Origin: Alopecurus myosuroides
Lineage: Eukaryota; Streptophyta; Magnoliopsida; Poales; Poaceae
NCBI GenBank assembly: GCA_028641055.1
Contig: CM054060.1
Coordinates: 292,936,660 to 293,000,659, forward strand
Direction: 5' to 3'
DNA: 64,000 nt
In this document: positions 41,814 to 52,697 of the stretch, piece by piece
How positions within the stretch are numbered: the first letter of the stretch is position 1
Layout of the letters: each line of letters begins with the position of its first letter
Translations under genes and position numbers: made by a program
Notes under the pieces: model-generated
Databases searched by the model: none
What the model saw: the letters and a program-made list of their open reading frames with translations, nothing else
What the model was told of the DNA's origin: nothing

Positions 41814-42876
41814 CTAGTCGTCCTCGTCGTCGGAGAGGCTTACGTAGGCTGGTGGCTGCCACAGGTGGGCAGGCGGCTGGGCCGGGCTCGCCGGGGGTGG
41901 AGACATCGGGGGCATCGGGGGCGCGTACGGCGGCGGCGGGGGCAGCACCTCCTGCGGCAGCAGCGGCGGCGGGGGCAGCTCCTCCTCCTGCTCCGGCGAC
42001 CCCGGCGCCCAAACGCCGCCGGTCCAGGCCCATTTCATGCCATACTCCAGGCCTGGTGGGAGCGGCTGCGGCTCCGGCATGTCCTCGGACGCCTCCAGCT
42101 CGGCGTTCATCGCCTGCCACCAGGGGATGGCAGGCTCGTTAGGGGGTGGCGGCGGCGGCGGCATGGCGGCGGCGGCGGCGGCGGCGGCGGCCACGACCCG
42201 TTCCCACCGCTTGATTTCGTCGTCGATGAGGGAGCGGCGGGAGCGCTCGCAGGCCTCCTCCATGGCGGCCCGGAGCTCGGGGTCCTCCTCCCCGGAGAAG
42301 TCCTCCGGCTCGTCCACGAGGAGCCATAGCTCCCTCTCCCGGCCGGGCGCTGGCGGGGGGGTAGTCGTCCACGTTGGCCTCGTGGGGGGCGGGGATGAAG
42401 GAGCGGCGGCGCAGCTCGTGCTCCTGCTCGAGCCAGGCGGCCCAGTAGGGGGAGCTGCGCGCGTACGCGCGCTCCCTGCGGACGGGGGCCGGCAGGAGCT
42501 CGCGCCGGCGGTCGACCTCCTCAAGCAGCGCCTGGCCGGTCGGGACCGGCGGCACAAGGATCCGCTGGGGGTTCAGGTGCCAGCCGTCCGGGAGGTGGAC
42601 GTCGGCATAGAACACCGGAGTGGCATTGTTCCAGTGCCACTCGGCCTCGTCCACCCGGACGTACCGGCGGAACCTCTTGCCCTTGGGCGCGGCGCTGGGC
42701 GGCGGGCGTGCAGCCGGTGGTGGCGCGGGGACGCGCGGCACCCCGCCGAGGCGGACACCTCCAGGGCCGTAGCCGAAGGCCTCCGCCGGCGGGGGTGGGA
42801 TGCGGCCGGCGCCGCTCGAGGAGCCTCCGTCGTCGTTCCTTGGGCGCTTGCCGGAGTTCGAGAACCAGCGGGACAT
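41814..42876 (-). pseudogene. C2 accessory gene, GVPVPP-type family, frameshifted
   Basis: The start is the minus-strand ATG at 42876 (MSRWFSNSGKRPRND). The first frame codes FRRYVRVDEAEWHWNN, DGWHLNPQRILVPPVP, LLEEVDRRRELLP and YWAAWLEQEHELRRRSFI. The homologous reading then continues in another frame (ELWLLVDEPEDF, RRSLIDDEIKRWE, alanine and proline runs, SLSDDEDD) to a stop at 41814. The switch lies near a run of seven G at 42355-42361, a candidate indel. The GWHLNP..VPPVP segment is the counterpart of GWMLSAGGVPVPP in C1. Very GC-rich against the AT-rich surroundings. Function unknown. A real frameshift or a sequencing error in the G-run are both possible. Confidence 0.6.
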
Positions 42877-43394
42877 GGTGGCGGCTAGGGTTGCTTTGCC
42901 AGGGACGCGGCCGGGGTGGGTGGGTTGTACGGGCGGCGGGGGGCCTTTAAAAAGGACCCGGGGTGGGCTGGCATGCCAACCGGCGGCCTGGACGTGACGG
43001 CGGTTGCAGGCGGCCATGAATGCGCGTGGGGAAGTGGGGGCGCGGGAAGCCGAGGCGGGGCGGGAAGACGAGGCGAGCCAGTGGCCCTTTGACCGTCCTG
43101 TAGTCTTAAATTAAGGGACCAGGCGAGCCAGCCAACGGCCGCTGGCCAGTGGCCCCTTCGAACCATTGACTGACCACGCTGGCCAGTGGGCCCTTCGAAC
43201 CGTTGACTGACCATAATAAAAGACGCGGGCCAGTGGGCCCTTTTGACAAAAAAAATGTGACCAGTGGGCTTAATAAAAGTCGTGGGCCTGGACGCGGTTG
43301 GGGAAGGGGAGGCCGGCTCGTGATTGGGAGACAGGAGCCCAAAAAAACGTGGGGCCTGGACGATTATATTTTTTTTTTGTCAAAACAGTATCCA
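42877..43394. other. 5' flank of accessory gene in C2
   Basis: On the minus strand CCTTTTTAAAGG (about 42942-42953) is a possible TATA element. Short direct repeats of GGCCAGTGGGCCCTT occur at 43140-43260. No gene seen. Confidence 0.4.
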
Positions 43395-43587
43395 TCCCGG
43401 TCCCTTGAACGAACCGGGACGAACTCCCTGGCCCAGGTTCGCCATGTGGCCTGTGCTTACCATCCCGGGTCCTGGCACAACCGGGACCAATGGGACGGGC
43501 CATTTGTCCCGGCCATCCCATCCAGGTTGCACAACCGGGACAAATGGGCCTTACGACCCGGGACAAAAGGCCCTCTTTCCACTAGTG
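43395..43587. repeat. C2 right subterminal region and terminus
   Basis: Several CCGGGAC and GTCCCGG motifs, ending CTCTTTCCACTAGTG. AAA follows as target duplication. Confidence 0.9.
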
Positions 43588-45029
43588 AAAATATCCAACC
43601 GTTAGAGGAAAATTCGCGCAGGGGCGGAACCTCCGGTGAAACCACCGGAACCTCCGCCCCCCGGATGAGTTAGGACATCAAAATGGCTGAAAAAATGCCC
43701 CAACCACCGGATCCTCCGGTGGTTTCACCGGAGGTTCCGCCAACATCAACCCGAAGGGGTTTCCGGCGGAGCTACCACCGGAGCCTCCGCTGGTGGAAAA
43801 AACTGCAGAACACCCTATATGAAAACGGTCGTAACTTTTGCATCCGGACTCCGTTTTCGATGTTCTTGGGCTCGTTGAAATTGCAACGACGAGCACTACA
43901 AGAATATTCAGAGAAACATCATAGTCCAAATGGAATATAAAACCAAATGATGAAAGGTTTGGCCTATCAATAAAGGACAACCGGTAGAAACCTCCAACAA
44001 CAAAAATGCGATAAGTTTTTCATACGAAATCCATTTTTGATGAACTTGAGCTTGAAATGAAGAACATGAAAAGATCTAAAATCTTACATGGAGAAAACCC
44101 AAATAAGAACCAAGAAGGATGATGCCAAGTATGCAAAGGTTTGAGCTCTCTACGATAGATACGATCAAGATATGCATTCAAGAGCCCCTCTTGATAGTAC
44201 GGTTATCTATCCTATAATCCGGTCTCCCAACTAGCATAATGAGACCGGTAAAATAGAAACCCTATATAAGTCATACCTTTGCCTTGCGCAATCCAATTGA
44301 GCTAGATGATGGCGATCTTAATCACCTCAAGTTGGACCACCTTTCTTGATTGCGCTTCGCTTCGTGAAGATTGTGAATTGCTCCCCCATAAGCTAATATG
44401 AGAGAGCTTATCACATGAACATCTTCACTTGACCATAATCTCCATATGGGTGGAAAGATTCAAGCATAGGATTTCTTCTAGATGCTTCACTTGAGCTTCC
44501 ACGTCAAGCTAGGTGACGAACATCGCTCGACGATGACATAGACCATGGGCTATATGAAATCTACCTTTTTGTTCATGCCCATGGAAAGATACCTAACCAC
44601 ACATAGAGATGCCACACACACATATATGGGTTAGATAACAAAGCTATATTGACAATTTCTTACCATACCATGAGATACACAATCCCACTTGGTACATCGT
44701 GTAGCTTTGTGTGTTGATCACTAGCTTGATCAACCTTGTATCTTTTCTTCTCACTTCAAATGATGATGTCTTGAAGATAACCATGAAGGATAACATAATA
44801 TTTTTCTTCAAGACACACTAGAAATAACCTCAACGCAAACCATGACCATTCTTCATATAAATCCTTGAATATAACAATGGCCATCAAGGAAGCTAATAGA
44901 GTTCAACACATGAACTCCATTATTTCCTATGAACAAGAACTACAAGGATAACTCAATGCAAACATTAGTCCATAGGGATTGTCAGTAATTATCAAAACCA
45001 CATATGGGGCACCATGCACTTTCAACGCC

Positions 45030-45367
45030 CGAGGGGTCCACACCACGTGGTGACGAGGCCAAGGGGGGCGTGCCGCCCTATGGTGTGGCCACCTGGTGGC
45101 CCCCCTCCACGTCTCCTCCGAACTCCGTGTACGTGACAGGAAAATAGGATCCTGGGATTTTGTTTCGTCCAATTCTGAGAATATTCCCAGAACAAATTTT
45201 ATGAAACCAAAAACAGCACAAAACAGGAACTGGTGCTGTGTCATCTTGTTAGTAGGTTAGTCCCATAAAATCCATAAAAATGTTATAAAGTGTATAGAAA
45301 ACATGTATCAATTGGCATGAAAAAAACATGGAACATCAGAAAATATAGATATGTTTGAGACGTATCA
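45030..45367 (-). repeat. Element R left LTR, second part
   Basis: Continuation of the R LTR after the S2 target duplication, ending GAGACGTATCA on the plus strand (minus: TGATACGTCTC). The polypurine tract of R follows directly. Confidence 0.75.
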
Positions 45368-45975
45368 AACATCCCCAAGCTTAGTTCTACTCTTCCTCGA
45401 GTAGGTAAAACGATAAAAACAAAATAATTTCTGACTTGACATGCTACCAACACAATCTTGATCATCATATTTGTAATAGCATTTCAAGCTGAGATCGAAG
45501 TACTCTAAACATAGGCATGATAGATATAATTATACAATGTATACTTAGCAACCATGTTGCAACACGAAAAGTAACACAAACAAAAGATCATGAATAATGA
45601 TTTACTGAAAGATATATGTTTGTTTCGAGCATAAAGAAAACATAGCAAAGTGGTATGCCGCTGGTCCTGAAAAGGAGAGCAAAACATAAATGTGAGGGCA
45701 CCGTCAAAGTTCAAGTGGGAAACAAGTATTTTGGGAACAAGTAATAACATATCATGAGTCAATGAATAATAAATTTTGGGACTGATGCACATTATAATGA
45801 GAATGAGAACTATGCTCTCTTGATTGGTGCATACAGTTAGAAGATGAAGACTCATCATAAAAGTAAAAGAAAATCCCTTCATAGAGGGAAGCAGGGATTA
45901 ACTCATGTGCTTGATCTTTTTATTTGATTAAATCAGAGGTATTGATAACAATTTTGAGAGAGGTGTATGTCTATG
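45368..45975 (-). other. Element R internal DNA, left piece
   Basis: Non-coding internal DNA of R up to the Q insertion. It ends GTGTATGTCTATG, and resumes at 57636 with TCAACGAATGGTAA. Confidence 0.65.
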
Positions 45976-47367
45976 TGATGACCCACAAGTATAGGGGATC
46001 AAAACAATCTTCGAGGGAAGTAAAACACAAATTTATTGATTCGACACAAGGGGAGCCAAAGAATATTTGTGAGCCTTAACAAGTGAGTTGACAATTCACC
46101 TGCACCTGAAAGTGGACTTGTTCGCAGTGCTTTATCAGTAGTAACAGTTTTATAGTAGCAACAGTAGTAAAATAATAGCACCAGTGAAATGAAAACAACA
46201 ACATTAGTGTTTGAAGTAAACAGCGGGATTAAATACTGTAGGCATAGGGATAGATGAACGGGCGTTGCATGGATAAGATAGTTCATATAGTAATCAGGAC
46301 ATGGGCATTGCTGATAAATAAGATAAAGCATCCAAGCACTAAGTAACCATTGGCATGTGTTCCGTAAATAGTCGTACGTGCTCGCAATGAGAAATTTCAC
46401 AACATCTTTTGTCCTACCAGCCCGTTTTCAGTGGGGCCTCAAGGGAACTAATGGTAATTAAGGTGTTCCTTTTAATAGAACACCGGAGCAAAGCATTAAC
46501 ACTCTGTGAACACATGTGATCCTCACATCACAACCATCCCCTCTAGTTGTCCCAATTTATAACACTTCGTGGCCTTGGGTTCAGAACAATGATATGTGTA
46601 AACAACTTGAAGGTATGATCAAGAAACAATAATTATCATCGTGATTTAATAACATGTTCAGATCTAAGATCATGGCACTCGGGCCCAAAGTGGAAAACAT
46701 TAAGCATAACAAGTTGCAACAATGTCAATAGCACTAATAGAGGATACTAGGCACTATGCACTAACAATCACGACATTATTACATGAACAATCTCATCCAA
46801 TCTCTACCATCCCCTTCAGCCTACAGCAGGGGAATTACTCACACATGGATGGGGGAAACATGGATGGTTGATGAAGAGGCGTTGGTGATGACGATGGCGA
46901 TGATCTCCTCCAATTCCCCGTCCCGGCAGGGTGCCAGAACGGAGTTTCTGAACCCCGAAAAAGGATTCGCGATGGCGGCAGAGCTACGGACTTATTTCTA
47001 GAAAATGATCGAACCCCCTCGGGTTTTTAGGTTACGGGGCATATATAGTCGAAAGGGGAGTCCGAGGGGGTGTGGGAGTGGCCCAGACCACCAGGTGGCG
47101 CGGCCTAGGGGGAGCAAGGGGTGGTGTCGCCCCCTCTGGCCCCTCTCCTGGCCCCCTTCTGGCTCCCGGGGTCTTCCGGTGTTTTAAGACCAATGGGATC
47201 TTTTCTGGGCAATTTCCCAAAAGTTGATTTTTCTGCACAAAAACGAGACACTAAAGTAAGTCTGCTGAAAACAACGTTAGTCCGTGTTAGTTGCATTCAA
47301 AACACACAAGTTTAGAGGGAAAACATCAGCAAAGTGTTTGGAAAAGTAGATACGATTTTACGTATCA
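45976..47367 (-). repeat. Q 3' LTR (intact)
   Basis: Plus-strand ends TGATGACCCACAAG and TTTACGTATCA. About 1.39 kb. It retains the empty site of P, CGGCAGGGTGCCAGAACG, at about 46923. Confidence 0.88.
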
Positions 47368-48683
47368 ACTCCCCCCAAGCTTAGCTTATTGCTTGTCCTC
47401 AAGCAATTCAGTTAACAACTGAGTGCGATAAAAGAACTTTTACAAACACATTTGCTTCATATGATGTAAATATACTCACTATATGATCAAATACTTAATT
47501 ATGCTTATGATAAGATACATGCAAGATATTGTCACTTAATAGATATGCAAACCATGAAGAGATAACAACATATTAATAATAAACAACACGAAGCATAACT
47601 ATTTGCAAGATTGTAATATTCATAATAGGATTTGATAAAGTGATATCTCATTTCCCCTTATGTGTGGGGAAAAACATAAATGCCAGGGAACCTCTGAAGT
47701 TCAAGGGAAGACTAGAAGTAAAGATATCAAAGATACAAGTATCAAAGTTATACTACAATTAAGTGTGTTCAGGGACAAGCACATTACACTACGAATAACA
47801 ACCATTGCTCTCAAGAAGGTGCATAAAGTGAGAACGTGAAGACCCAACATAAAATTAAAAGAAAGACCCTTCGTAGAGGGAAACATGGATCACTCATGTG
47901 CTAAAGCTTTTATTTTATTAAATTGAGGTACTGGAAACACTTTTTTAGAGAGGTGTATGCTTATGTCAACTAATGGTAAACAGAAAATACAGTACGTCAC
48001 AAGTCAACTAGATTTCACAAGAGCGGCTCCCATTTGAAGGACGCAACTGGTGTAGAAGGTCATCCCTCTTTCTCTTTTGTTTAGTGAAGAAAATTTGTAT
48101 TATTATTTGGGGCTGGGCACCCCGCTACCAGTTCTTCTATCAATTGGATAAGCGGATGAAGCCACTAGTCTAGGGTGTGAAATCCAATTAACAACTGAGA
48201 TAAAGATTCTCTATTTACATCCTCATGAGCTAAACAGGGGCACAAAACATGAATAATTTTTAGAAAGTTTTAAAGGTAGCACATGAGCAATTTACTTGGA
48301 GTGGCGGTTAAATACCACATATTTATGGTGGACACATTTGGCAAACTTTGGTTTTTGGGAGTTGGATGCACGAGTAGAGCTCATACTCAGTACAGGTGAA
48401 GGCTAGCAATAGACATGGAGCGACAATCAAGAGAGCAAAAACTATCATAATCATGCTTGCGACAAAACAAAATTAACCGAGGCATTAAATTGATACTAGA
48501 ACTCCGAGGCAAAATAAATCATCGAGGCTTATCGACTTTTTGTTTTCAGTCTTAGCATGCGTGAGCATGTGCCAAGTCTATTCAAATGAAACAGTCAGAG
48601 GAGGCTACCACAATGTCATACCCTTCTCCGGTGAGCTCGCAAATAAAGATATGCTCCCCGGCAACGGCGCCAGAAAATAGTCT
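47368..48683 (-). other. Q internal domain, non-coding
   Basis: Starts with the C-rich complement of the polypurine tract (ACTCCCCCCAAGCTTAG) and ends with the PBS complement CTCCCCGGCAACGGCGCCA (48654-48672). Between them is AT-rich DNA with no gag or pol. Confidence 0.8.
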
Positions 48684-49641
48684 TGAAGACCCACAAGTGT
48701 AGGGGATCGCAAAAGTCTTCGAGGGAAGTAAAACCCAAATTTATTGATTCGACACAAGGGGAGACAAAGAATATTTGTGAGCCGTAACAAGTGAGTTGTC
48801 AATTCACCCGCACCTGAAAGTGGACTTGTTTGCAGTGGTTTATCAGTAGTAACAGTTTTATAGTACCAGCAGTAGTGAAATAATAGCAGTAGTGAAATGA
48901 AAACAGCAGCAATAGTGTTTGAAGTAAACAACGGGATTAAATGCTGTAGGCATAGGGATAGATGAACGGGAGTTGCATGGATAAGATAGTTTATATAATA
49001 ATCAAGACATGGAAATTGAAGATGAATAAGATAAAGCATCCAAGCACTAAGTAACCATAGGCATGTGTTCCGTAAATAGTCGTATGTGCTCGCAATGAGA
49101 ACTTGCACACCATCTTTTGTCCTACCAGCCCGTTTTCAGCGGGGCCTCAAGGGAACTACTGGTAATTAAGGTGTTACTTTTAATAGAACACCGGAGCAAA
49201 GCATTAACACTCCATGAACACATGTGATCCTCACATCACAACCATCCCCTCTGTTTGTCCCAATTCCTATCACTTCGAGACCTCGGGTTCCGGACAACGA
49301 TATGTGTAAACAACTTGCAGGTATGATCAAGAAACAATAATTATCATCGTGATTCAATAACATATTCAGATCTGAGATCATGGCACTCGGGCCCAAAGTG
49401 GCAAGCATTAAGCATAACAAGGTGAAACAATGTAAATATCACTAATATAGGATACTAGGCACTATGCCCTAACAATCACGGCATTATTACATGAACGATA
49501 TCATCCAATCCCTACCATCCCCTTCAGCCTAAAGCGAGGGAATTACTCACACATGGATGGGGGAAACATGGATGGTCGATGGAGAGGCGTTGGTGATGAC
49601 GATGGCGATGATCTCCTCCAATTCCCCGTCCCGGCAGGGTG

Positions 49642-51243
49642 TGATACGTCTCCAATGTATCTATAATTTCTGATGTTCCATGATGATATTATTCCAATTG
49701 CTACATATTTTCTCCCTTCTTTATGTTATTTTTATCGATTTTCTAGACTAACCTATTGACAAGATGCCACAGAGCCAGTTCCCTGTTTTCTGCTGTTTTT
49801 AGTTTCAGAAAAGTTGTTCTCGAATTTTTCTCGAAATTGGAAAATTTGAAGCCCGGAAGTCTTAGAATTCCCCGGAGGGGGGCCTCAGGGAGCCAACACC
49901 ATAGGGAGGCGCCCCCCTTGGCCGCGCCGGGGGGTTATGTGGGGTTCCCAGGGCTCCACCGCCTTCTCCCTTTCGCCTATTTATTCCCCTCCGAAGGAAA
50001 ACCCTAAAGACCTGATCAAAATCCCCGAAAAGTTCCGCAGCCGCCGTCGTCGTCAACCCTAGATCATGGGGGTTCTGAAGCTGTCTTCTGGCACCCTGCC
50101 GGAGAGGAGATCATCACCGGAGGCCTCTTCATCACCATGCCTGCCTCCGGAGTGATGCGTGACTAGTTCATCCTTGGACTACGGGTCCATAGCAGTAGCT
50201 AGATGGTTGTCTTCTCCTACTATGCCTCAATGTTTAAATCTCGTGAGCTGCCTAACATGATCGAGATTGTTCTTATGTAATTCTATGTGCTGTGTTTGCT
50301 GGGATCCGATGAATATTGAACTTATGCCAAGTTGATTATAGTCTTTATAGCATATGTTATTTGTGATCTTGCATGCTTTCCGTTGCTAGTGGTTGCTCTG
50401 GCCAAGTAATTGCTAGTGACTCCAAGAGGGAGTATTTATGCTCGATAGGTGGGTTCATGCCTCCTTTTTTCCTGTGCTCGAGTGGCAGAAACGTGACGGG
50501 GGAGGATGTGATGTTGCCACTAGGGAGAAAACAGCGGTGTGAGTGGCCGCGTGTACAATCATTTCTTACATTACACACATTGCTTAATGCGATTATCTGT
50601 TTCTTGCAACTTAATACCTAAGGGGGTTCGGATGATAACCCGAGGGTGGATTATTAGTCATAGATGCAGTTGGATTACGGTGTATGTATATTGTTGTAAT
50701 GCCCGCACTAAATATCATAGTAGTCATCATGTCATGAATGTGCACTACGGTGCAACCTCTGTTTGTCAATTGCCAAGCTGTAATTTGTTCACCCAGCATG
50801 CTATCTTTTATGGAGAGACACCACTAGTGAACCTATGAACCCCGGTCCATTTTCTTACACTGTTAAACAAACCGCTATAATTCCCTGCTTTCTTTACTTA
50901 CTGCAAGCATATACCATTTTCCACACTATACGTCTAATCTTTGTTTTCAGCAAGACCGGTGAGATTGACAACCTCACTGTACCGTTGGGACAAAGTATTT
51001 TGGTTGTGTTGTGTGCAGGTTCCGCGTTGTTGCTGACACCGTGAGGTGCCATCACCACCATCAGGTGCCATCACCACCATCAGTGGCATCAACCTTCCGA
51101 AGATCCTCTTTCTCCTACTAGATTGATAACCTTGGTTCTTAACCGAGGGAAATTCTTACCACCGCACTCATCAGACCCTCCTCTTTGGGTTCCCAACACG
51201 CCATCCATAGCCACAAGAATTCCTGGTACCATCGAGACGTAGA
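49642..51243 (+). repeat. P 5' LTR
   Basis: Starts TGATACGTCTCCAATG. Contains TATTTATTCCCC at about 49978 as a TATA-like site and a pyrimidine-rich leader. The 3' end is degenerate (TAGA in place of TAGCA), placed by comparison with the 3' LTR. Confidence 0.85.
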
Positions 51244-51254
51244 AAAAGAATTTC

Positions 51255-51273
51255 TGGCGCCATTGCCGGGGAA
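51255..51273 (+). promoter_or_regulatory. P primer binding site
   Basis: TGGCGCCATTGCCGGGGAA, the PBS type common in grass Gypsy elements. A second similar text, GCGGCGTTGCCGGGGA, lies at about 51341. Confidence 0.8.
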
Positions 51274-51950
51274 CAAAACAAACATACATAAGAAGACTTC
51301 GTCCCGCAACGGTCGCCATCCATAGCAAAAGAATTTCTTGCGGCGTTGCCGGGGAGAAAGAAGTCATCTGGCAAGGGGACTCTCTCACTCTCAACCTCTT
51401 TATTTTTTTATTGTCTTGTTTTTATTTTTGTCTTGTTTTGCTTCTCTTTATCAAAAACACAAAAAAAATAGTTCTTATTCTAGTTGTTATTTTTGCTTTA
51501 TCATGCTTGGTATCAATGTTTGATGTCTTTGAAACTAGATCTTGTAGGCAAGGTGGGTTCACAGATGAACAACAAATATATTATAATAAACACAGCTTGT
51601 CACAAAAAGGGAAACACTTATGGGAACAAATTAATAAATTACATGACTATGCTAGAAACTTGTGCTCTACTTATAATGTTACTTATTTATTTGATAAATA
51701 TTGTTGATGTAGGAGGTATAAACACCTCCCTTTTCAATGTGAGTATAATTATGATGTTACCATATCTTCTTATGTTAAGGGAAATTATGAATTTTATGAT
51801 GTGGAACAAATTGAGAAATTTATTGCTTGGCAGGGTGCATTCAAAATAGCCTATTTACTTGAAAGTATTGATGATGCACCTTATAAATATGACATTTATG
51901 CTATAATTTAATAGTGCTTTGATAATTACAAGGATTGTAATTACTACATA
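51274..51950 (+). other. P leader region
   Basis: T-rich DNA with short frames. No product recognised. Confidence 0.5.
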
Positions 51951-52358
51951 ATGGAATATCTTAATAAATGCTCTCAACCTAAGGAAGAGACTAATGCCTT
52001 GCAGGAACCTATGGAAGAAGAAATTGCTGAGACTGGAAGCTCATTGGATGAAAAAGAGGAGGAGAGTGATGATCAAGAGGAGGAAGAATGGAGCTACCCA
52101 TGTCTACCTCCGAATGATAGTAACTCTTTAACTCATAATTCTGACGATCCCATTGATTCTTTTAAAATATCCCTTTTTGTTGAAGTTGATACTTGCTATA
52201 CTTGTGACCTTGATACTACTACGAATGAAACTTGTGAGAATGAAATTGCTACTGTTATTTATGATAATCCATGCTACTTCGATAAATCGTATGAGAATCC
52301 TCTATTTATTTCAACTATTATTATGCATGATAATGAGGAAGTTTGTTTAGAAAATTGA
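51951..52358 (+). CDS. Acidic protein of element P, unknown
   Basis: A 135-codon frame. The middle is highly acidic (EEESDDQEEEE) and the end carries DNPCYFDKSYENPLF. I recall similar D/E/Y-rich small frames in non-autonomous grass Gypsy elements but know no function. The frame is followed closely by 52386-52697 in another frame, so the two may be remains of one ORF. Confidence 0.45.
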   Translation: MEYLNKCSQPKEETNALQEPMEEEIAETGSSLDEKEEESDDQEEEEWSYPCLPPNDSNSLTHNSDDPIDSFKISLFVEVDTCYTCDLDTTTNETCENEIATVIYDNPCYFDKSYENPLFISTIIMHDNEEVCLEN

Positions 52359-52385
52359 TATGATAATGCTCTTGATGATGGTCCT

Positions 52386-52697
52386 ATGTTACTTGATGTT
52401 ATAAATCATAATGCTATGGAAAATAGGATTGCTATAATGTGTCCTATAACTTTTATGAGTGATCAATCATCTTGTTTTACTATTGCTAAAATTGGGGGAA
52501 AAGAGGAGTTGATTTTAAATTTTGATCCCACTGTTTTGGAGCTTGATATGAATTTTGTGCTTTTAGAACATGAAAAACATGATTTAGGTGATAATTATGT
52601 TGTTGAGTTTGTTCATGATGCTACTGGAAATTATTATGAGAGAGGAAAATATGGTTGTAGGAATTTTCATGTTACTAAAACACCTCTCTTTTTTTGA
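52386..52697 (+). CDS. Second small ORF of element P, unknown
   Basis: A 103-codon frame with ELILNFDPTVLELDMNF and a closing YYERGKYGCRNFHVTKTPLF. Text such as KIPMHRKWVRLNFFLY continues downstream in another frame (52757-52810), so the original coding region was longer and has shifted. No catalytic motif. Confidence 0.45.
   Translation: MLLDVINHNAMENRIAIMCPITFMSDQSSCFTIAKIGGKEELILNFDPTVLELDMNFVLLEHEKHDLGDNYVVEFVHDATGNYYERGKYGCRNFHVTKTPLFF

Larger units (their letters stand above)
35466..43587 (+). mobile_element. CACTA transposon C2, 8122 bp
   Basis: Bounded by CACTAGTGGAAA and its inverted complement TTTCCACTAGTG, with target duplication AAA (35463-35465 and 43588-43590). The intact S2 LTR supplies the empty site. 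Subterminal motifs are GGTCCCGGTT / CCGGGACCAAT and CCGGGACAAAT, different from the AGTCCCGGTT motif of C1. Content: full TNP2, rearranged DRM methyltransferase fragments, an internal promoter block, and a minus-strand accessory gene. No Transposase_24 gene is present. Confidence 0.95.
26238..45024 (-). mobile_element. Sirevirus-type Copia element S2, gag-only, hit by C2
   Basis: A complete minus-strand LTR element: LTRs 26238-28661 and 34471-45024 (the latter split by C2), target duplication ACGCC (26233-26237 and 45025-45029), a PBS for initiator Met tRNA, an intact gag-like ORF, and repeated C-rich tracts that are polypurine tracts on the minus strand. There is no protease, integrase or reverse transcriptase. 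By eye the LTRs differ at about 23 positions in 2.4 kb (about 1 percent), so insertion is recent. Without pol it depends on an autonomous Sirevirus. Confidence 0.92.
34471..45024 (-). repeat. S2 5' LTR, split by C2
   Basis: LTR parts are 34471-35465 and 43591-45024, with C2 and one AAA duplicate between them. TATA-like CTATTTAAGG lies at plus 35447-35456, only 9 bp from the C2 end. The upstream CCGGA repeat array now lies at 43620-43800, about 8.1 kb away. Its G-run at 34495 is longer than in the other LTR. Confidence 0.92.

Noticed and set aside
41852..42888. Long plus-strand frames (154 and 283 codons) opposite the C2 accessory gene
   Set aside because: Shadows of very GC-rich coding DNA. 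The minus strand gives the protein text related to the C1 accessory gene.
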